From NCBI RefSeq assembly GCF_042682565.1, contig NZ_JBHUIC010000005.1: a stretch of 64,000 bases of DNA; one strand, written 5' to 3'. The notes under the pieces were generated by a model. The model made no database searches and had not been told where the DNA came from. It worked only from the letters and a program-made list of their open reading frames with translations. Shown piece by piece: positions 59,196 through 64,000 of the stretch. Position 1 is the first letter of the stretch. Each line of letters starts with the position of its first letter. Origin of the DNA: Pistricoccus aurantiacus (lineage in GTDB: Bacteria; Pseudomonadota; Gammaproteobacteria; Pseudomonadales; Halomonadaceae). The translations under genes and the position numbers were made by a program.

Positions 59196-62100
59196 TTAAC
59201 TGACGATGGCGTCTCGGCTCAGGCTGCTATCCGCCAGATCCACCAACTCACGAATTGCCACCGCAAACAGCGGATAGTCCGTCTTCTCGCCGGAACGTAC
59301 CTGTTCAAGCAAACGACGCCAGCGCTGATAAAGCTCCTCATGAATTTCCAGCCACTGATCCACCCGAGCGCTTACCTCCTTGGGCCCGTCCTCCATCTTC
59401 AGCACGCTGACGGTCAGCGCCAGCTGCTGACGATCCAGATCGTCCCGGAAGGTTTCCCGCGCCTGAACCTGCCAGCTGTCCTTCGCCGGTAGATCGTTGA
59501 GCTGATCGGTCAACCAGGGAAGCTCGAGGCGATCGCCAATTTCGAAGAAGATTTCCGCCACTCGCTGAGAGCTTTCTTCCACGTGTTTGGCCGCGTCGAT
59601 GATGCCGAGGCCGGCATACAGATTGTTGGTGCCCGCCACCGCGCTTGCCAGGGTCTTGGGTACGCCTTCCTTGACCAGCTTGTCGCGATGCTTCTCCCAG
59701 CCTTCCCGAGCCTCGCCCAGCAGCCACTTGTCGACGGTCTCCTGAAGCTTGGCCAGCTGCGGCGCGAAAAGCTCCACCCCTTCCTTGGGCGTCAGGCCGC
59801 TACGATGACGCAGACACCAGCGGGTCGCCCGCTGCATCAGACGGATCAGCTCCAGCATCATCTGGTACTGCACCTGGCTCGACACCTTGTTGTCCAGCGC
59901 CTCGATCTGCTGCCACAGCGCGTCGATGTTGAAGCTTTCCCGAGCGATGATATAAGCGCGAGCGATTTCCGGGCGACTGGCGCCGGTGGTGTCCATCAGA
60001 CGCCGCACAAAGACGATGCTCATGTGATCGACGAGATCGTTGGCGATCTGAGTGGCTACGATCTCCCGCTTCAGGCGGTGTTCGTACATTTCCTTCTGGA
60101 AGCGCTCCACCAGCAGCGACGGAAAGGCTTTCTCCATGTACTGCTGTATGTAGGGGTCGTCCGGCACTTCCGACTCGATGAGATCGCCCTTGAGCACGCT
60201 CTTGGAATAGGAGATCAGCACGGAAAGCTCGGGGCGGGTCATGCCGTCGCTGCCGCTGGAGCGCTCCAGCAATAGTTCATCCGCCGGCAGAAACTCCAGC
60301 TCGCGATCGATCTGCCCGGCGGCTTCCAGCTCGCTGATGAAGCGCCGGTAAGCGCCAAGGCTTTCCTGAGAAATCGATTCTGACAGGGAAATCGCCTGAG
60401 TCTGGCGGTAATTGTCCTTGATCACCAGATCCGCCACTTCATCGGTCATTTCCTCCAGCAGCTTGTTGCGCTGCTTGTCGGTCATGTCGCCCCGCTCGAT
60501 GATGTCGTTGAGCAGTATCTTGATATTGACCTCGTGGTCGGAGCAGTTGACCCCACAGGCATTGTCGATGAAATCGGTATTTAGCCGCACGCCCTGCTGC
60601 GCCGCCTCCATGCGGCCTCGCTGGGTCATGCCCAGGTTACCGCCTTCGCCGATCACGCGGCACTTGAGCTCAAAGCCGTTGACCCGCAGCGGATCGTTGG
60701 CCTTGTCTCCCACTTCCGCGTCGCTTTCGCTGGACGCCTTGACGTAGGTGCCGATGCCGCCGTTCCACAGCAGATCCACTGGCGCCTTGAGCATGGCGCT
60801 GATCAGCTGGTTGGGGGTCAGCTTGTCTTCCTTGATCTTGAAGACGTCCTTCATCTCCTGGGTGATTGCAATCGACTTGGCGCTGCGCTTGAAGACGCCG
60901 CCCCCCTGGGAAATCAACGATTCATCGTAGTCCTCCCAGCTCGAGCGTGGCATGTCGAACAGGCGCTTGCGCTCCTTGAAGGAAGCGGCGGCGTCCGGCG
61001 ACGGATCGACGAAGACATGCAGATGGTTGAAGGCGCCCACCAGGCGAATCGTCTTCGACAGCAGCATACCGTTGCCGAAGACGTCCCCGGCCATGTCGCC
61101 GATGCCCACCACGCTGAATTCGTCTTTCTGGGTATCGATGCCCAACTCGCGGAAATGCCGCTGAACGGAAACCCAGGCACCGCGAGCGGTGATCGCCATG
61201 CCCTTGTGGTCGTAGCCATGCTTGCCGCCGGAGGCGAAAGCATCACCGAGCCAGTGGCCATACTCATGGGAGATTTCGTTGGCGATATCCGAGAACGTCG
61301 CGGTGCCCTTGTCTGCCGCCACTACCAGGTAAGGGTCGTCGTCGTCATGGCGCACCACGTTCTGTGGCGGCACCACGTCATTGCCGACACGATTGTCGGT
61401 AATATCCAGCAAGGCGCGTATGAACGTCTTGTAGCAGGCGATACCTTCCTGCTGAATGGCATCTCGGTCTCCTTCCGGCAGTCGCTTGCAGACGAAGCCG
61501 CCCTTGGCGCCGGTAGGCACGATCACCGCGTTCTTGACCTGCTGAGCCTTGACCAGGCCGAGCACCTCGGTACGGAAATCCTCGTGGCGATCCGACCAGC
61601 GCAGCCCGCCGCGGGCCACCTTGCCACCGCGCAGATGCACCCCTTCCAGGCGCGGCGAATAGACGAATATCTCGTAGACCGGCCAGGGCTTGGGCATGTC
61701 GGTGATGCGCGAAGGATCGAGCTTGAAGGAGATATAGTCCTTGACGTTGCCTTCCGCGTCCGGCTGATAGTAGTTGGTACGAAGCGTCGCCTGGATCAGC
61801 TCGATATAGCGCCTAATCAACAGGTCATCGTTGAGAATGGCCACCTTGTCTAGCATGCCGTTGAGCCGCTCGATGCACGCTTCCACCTCGCTGTCTCGGT
61901 CGCTCTGCTCCGGATCGCAGCGCAGCTCGAACAGGGTAACCAACTCCCGGGTGATATCCGGGTAAGCGGCCAGCGTATTGGCGATATAAAGCTGGGAAAG
62001 CCCAAAGCGAATCTGCTTCAGATAGCGAGCATAGGCCCGCAGTATGGCGACTTCCCGCCAGTTCAGATTGGCGCCGATGACCAGCCGGTTGAAAGAATCG

Positions 62101-64000
62101 TTTTCCGCTTCGCCCACCCAGATTCGCTTGAAGGCATCGATGAAGGGTTTGCGCATCTCCTGCAGATCGACGATCTCGCGACCGTTATGCTCGAGATTGA
62201 AGTCGTGAATCCAGTAGTCGCCATCACTGCCGGTGATCTCGAAGGGGCGCTCCCCCAGCACCCGCAGTCCCAGGTTTTCCAGCACCGGCAGCACGTCGGA
62301 CAGGGGAATCGGGTTATGCGGGTGATACAGCTTGAGGTTGAGTCCGTCTTCCTCTTCTTCCACCAGCCGGTAGAGCTGAAGCGACAGGGATTCTCCTTGA
62401 TCGAGCTCCCCCAGATGATCGATGTCATATACCGCGGTACGCGCGGAGAAGGCATCGCGATAGCCCGCGGGGAAAGCATCGCGATAGCGATCCATCATGC
62501 GATTGGCGCGCTCCTCGCCGAAACCTTCCAGCATCGCCGCGTGCAGGTCGTCGTTCCAGCTGTGAGCGAGCATCGCGACCTTGCTTTCCAGACGACGCAG
62601 GTCGTAGTCCACCGGCGTGTCGCCGTTGAAGCGCAGGATCAGCTGGATGCGCGCCAGCACCGACTCGGAAAGATAGGTATTGAAATCCCCGAAGCTGGCA
62701 TCGAGTTCCTTGCAGAGGAGTTTCTGAATGCGAACGCGCAGCTCGGTGGAGAACACGTCTCGCGGCACGTAGACCAGACAGGAGTAGAACTTGCCGAAGC
62801 GATCCACCCGCAGAAAAAGCCGTACCCGGCGCCGCTCGCGGATATCGAGAATGCCCAGGGCGGTATGGGTCAGTTCCTCCACGCCGATCTGGAACAGGTC
62901 TTCCCGAGGGTGAACCTCGAGAATGTTCAGCAGTTGCTTGCCATCATGACCCTTGGGATTGACCCCGGCCAGCTCGATGACCTCGCGAATCTTCTTGCGC
63001 AGGATGGGAATATGCCGCGGCGATTCGTTGTAGACGCTGGCCACGAACAGGCCCAGGAAGCGCCGCTCGCCAACGATGCGCCCCTGATCGTCGTAACGAT
63101 CTACGGAGATGTAATCCGGATAGGAGGGACGATGCACTCGAGCGTGATGAGCGCTCTTGGAGAACGCCAGCAGTTTCGGCACCAGCACATGCTCGCCGTC
63201 CTCGATGCCCTGATCGATACGGATGCGCTCTTGATAGTTGTCGTGCCCGAGCTTGAACACGCCGAGCTCGCTGCCCTTGCACTTCTCGAGCTGCTGGCTG
63301 CCGTCTTCCGCCTCGTTGATCTCGTACTCGTCGTAGCCCAAAAAGGTGAAGTTGTCATCCACCAGCCATTCGAGAAAGGCAATCGCTTCCTCGTGATCGT
63401 CCTTGTCGATCTGCTTCGGCCGCGCCGAGCGCAGCTCTTCCAGTGCGTCTTTCACCTTGGCGCACATCGGCTCGTAGTCCGCCACCGCGGTGCGCACGTC
63501 CACCAGCACGTCTCGCAGGCTCTTCTCGATGTCCTTGAGCAGATCGGGATCCGAGTAGCGATCGATTTCCACCACGATCAGCGATTCGTGCTGCTTCGGC
63601 GCGTTCTTGTCCAGGGCGCTGGCGACCCGGGTAAGTCGATGCTTGGCGTCTCGCTCCACCGCCAGCACCACGTTGCGGATGGCGTGAATGGTGATGCCGC
63701 GACGATTGAGTTCGATGCGCACGGAATCCACAAGAAACGGCATGTCCGGATGCAGCACTTCCACCTGGGTGTGGGAAGACTGCCAGCCGTGCTCCTCGAA
63801 ATCCGGGTTGTAGACCTCCACTTTCGCGGTGTCCGGCTCATGCTGCTGGACGAAATGCCAAAGCGACATGAGGTTGCCGTAGATATCGTCGGAGCGGCGC
63901 TCCACGAGATCCTCGATCGGGGCATTGGTATAGTAGACATCGGCGAAGGCGGTAATCGCCTGAACCTTGTCCTCGGGCAGGCGCTTTTCCAACTGCTTCT
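59196..64000 (-). CDS. gdhB: NAD-dependent glutamate dehydrogenase, large type (5' end outside window)
   Basis: About 1600 residues are visible and the frame is open through the right edge (codons for KQLEKRLPED near the end), so only a few N-terminal residues are missing. This is the ~180 kDa GDH class (GDH_1600), which oxidatively deaminates glutamate with NAD. Visible are 'GGLRWSDRHEDFRTEVLGLV' near residue 805, catalytic-core 'VIVPTGAKGGFVCKRLPEGD' near 840 and 'GIGDMAGDVFGNGMLLSKTI' near 968. The TTG at 63992 is probably internal, not the start. Confidence 0.95.
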   Translation of the reverse strand, partial: KQLEKRLPEDKVQAITAFADVYYTNAPIEDLVERRSDDIYGNLMSLWHFVQQHEPDTAKVEVYNPDFEEHGWQSSHTQVEVLHPDMPFLVDSVRIELNRRGITIHAIRNVVLAVERDAKHRLTRVASALDKNAPKQHESLIVVEIDRYSDPDLLKDIEKSLRDVLVDVRTAVADYEPMCAKVKDALEELRSARPKQIDKDDHEEAIAFLEWLVDDNFTFLGYDEYEINEAEDGSQQLEKCKGSELGVFKLGHDNYQERIRIDQGIEDGEHVLVPKLLAFSKSAHHARVHRPSYPDYISVDRYDDQGRIVGERRFLGLFVASVYNESPRHIPILRKKIREVIELAGVNPKGHDGKQLLNILEVHPREDLFQIGVEELTHTALGILDIRERRRVRLFLRVDRFGKFYSCLVYVPRDVFSTELRVRIQKLLCKELDASFGDFNTYLSESVLARIQLILRFNGDTPVDYDLRRLESKVAMLAHSWNDDLHAAMLEGFGEERANRMMDRYRDAFPAGYRDAFSARTAVYDIDHLGELDQGESLSLQLYRLVEEEEDGLNLKLYHPHNPIPLSDVLPVLENLGLRVLGERPFEITGSDGDYWIHDFNLEHNGREIVDLQEMRKPFIDAFKRIWVGEAENDSFNRLVIGANLNWREVAILRAYARYLKQIRFGLSQLYIANTLAAYPDITRELVTLFELRCDPEQSDRDSEVEACIERLNGMLDKVAILNDDLLIRRYIELIQATLRTNYYQPDAEGNVKDYISFKLDPSRITDMPKPWPVYEIFVYSPRLEGVHLRGGKVARGGLRWSDRHEDFRTEVLGLVKAQQVKNAVIVPTGAKGGFVCKRLPEGDRDAIQQEGIACYKTFIRALLDITDNRVGNDVVPPQNVVRHDDDDPYLVVAADKGTATFSDIANEISHEYGHWLGDAFASGGKHGYDHKGMAITARGAWVSVQRHFRELGIDTQKDEFSVVGIGDMAGDVFGNGMLLSKTIRLVGAFNHLHVFVDPSPDAAASFKERKRLFDMPRSSWEDYDESLISQGGGVFKRSAKSIAITQEMKDVFKIKEDKLTPNQLISAMLKAPVDLLWNGGIGTYVKASSESDAEVGDKANDPLRVNGFELKCRVIGEGGNLGMTQRGRMEAAQQGVRLNTDFIDNACGVNCSDHEVNIKILLNDIIERGDMTDKQRNKLLEEMTDEVADLVIKDNYRQTQAISLSESISQESLGAYRRFISELEAAGQIDRELEFLPADELLLERSSGSDGMTRPELSVLISYSKSVLKGDLIESEVPDDPYIQQYMEKAFPSLLVERFQKEMYEHRLKREIVATQIANDLVDHMSIVFVRRLMDTTGASRPEIARAYIIARESFNIDALWQQIEALDNKVSSQVQYQMMLELIRLMQRATRWCLRHRSGLTPKEGVELFAPQLAKLQETVDKWLLGEAREGWEKHRDKLVKEGVPKTLASAVAGTNNLYAGLGIIDAAKHVEESSQRVAEIFFEIGDRLELPWLTDQLNDLPAKDSWQVQARETFRDDLDRQQLALTVSVLKMEDGPKEVSARVDQWLEIHEELYQRWRRLLEQVRSGEKTDYPLFAVAIRELVDLADSSLSRDAIVS

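Overview
The window looks like a chromosomal segment of a moderately halophilic gammaproteobacterium of the Halomonas/Chromohalobacter type. I infer this from the high-GC coding sequence, the three tandem BCCT compatible-solute transporters next to a universal stress protein, and gammaproteobacterial blocks such as dnaX-ybaB-recR-rnd-ycgL, rlmKL, rmf-pyrD, pldA and the yqjD/E/K-like trio. No species can be named from the sequence alone.

Layout. 0-2.4 kb: end of an unidentified gene, then a minus-strand set of an ECF sigma factor with a C-terminal Cys cluster, an ArsP-like permease and a small CxxC thioredoxin-like protein. 2.5-6.9 kb: minus-strand operon dnaX, ybaB, recR, rnd, ycgL. 7.2-12.9 kb: universal stress protein and three BCCT transporters, each gap between transporters holding the same terminator hairpin. 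12.9-19 kb: exonuclease/DUF294 pair, a PqqU/YncD-like TonB receptor and an M24 ectoine-hydrolase-like protein. 19.2-24.5 kb: PmrAB/QseBC-type two-component system divergent from a GT2 / LAB_N / GT39 operon and a small membrane gene, with PmrA-box-like operators. 24.6-30.4 kb: GNAT protein, SRP RNA, a two-gene ATP-grasp plus putative papain-fold protein unit, tlyA-type methyltransferase, pldA. 30.4-38.4 kb: YqjD/E/K-like trio, a GDCCVxC protein, a flavoprotein, tRNA-Ser, nitroreductase/thioesterase pair, YadGH-type ABC exporter and a MarR regulator with a perfect palindrome.

38.5-47.6 kb is a genomic island. It holds debris of an integrase, a TraA-type relaxase and an AlpA-like regulator, and one intact 2522-residue Tc toxin A subunit (TcA) with no TcB or TcC gene beside it. 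The island is bracketed by direct repeats derived from the 3' part of tRNA-Gly, and the right edge also carries an extra, slightly damaged tRNA-Glu next to the functional tRNA-Glu/tRNA-Gly pair.

47.9-64 kb returns to core genes: msrB, a YlqF-type GTPase, an alaA-like aminotransferase, htpX, pdxB (with an in-frame 15-bp tandem repeat), a WGR-like small protein, a glutaredoxin-like protein, rlmKL, rmf, pyrD, mgtE and a large NAD-glutamate dehydrogenase running off the right edge. The two loci most worth following are the ATP-grasp/putative cysteine-protease pair at 25.2-28.5 kb and the orphan TcA island at 38.5-47.6 kb.
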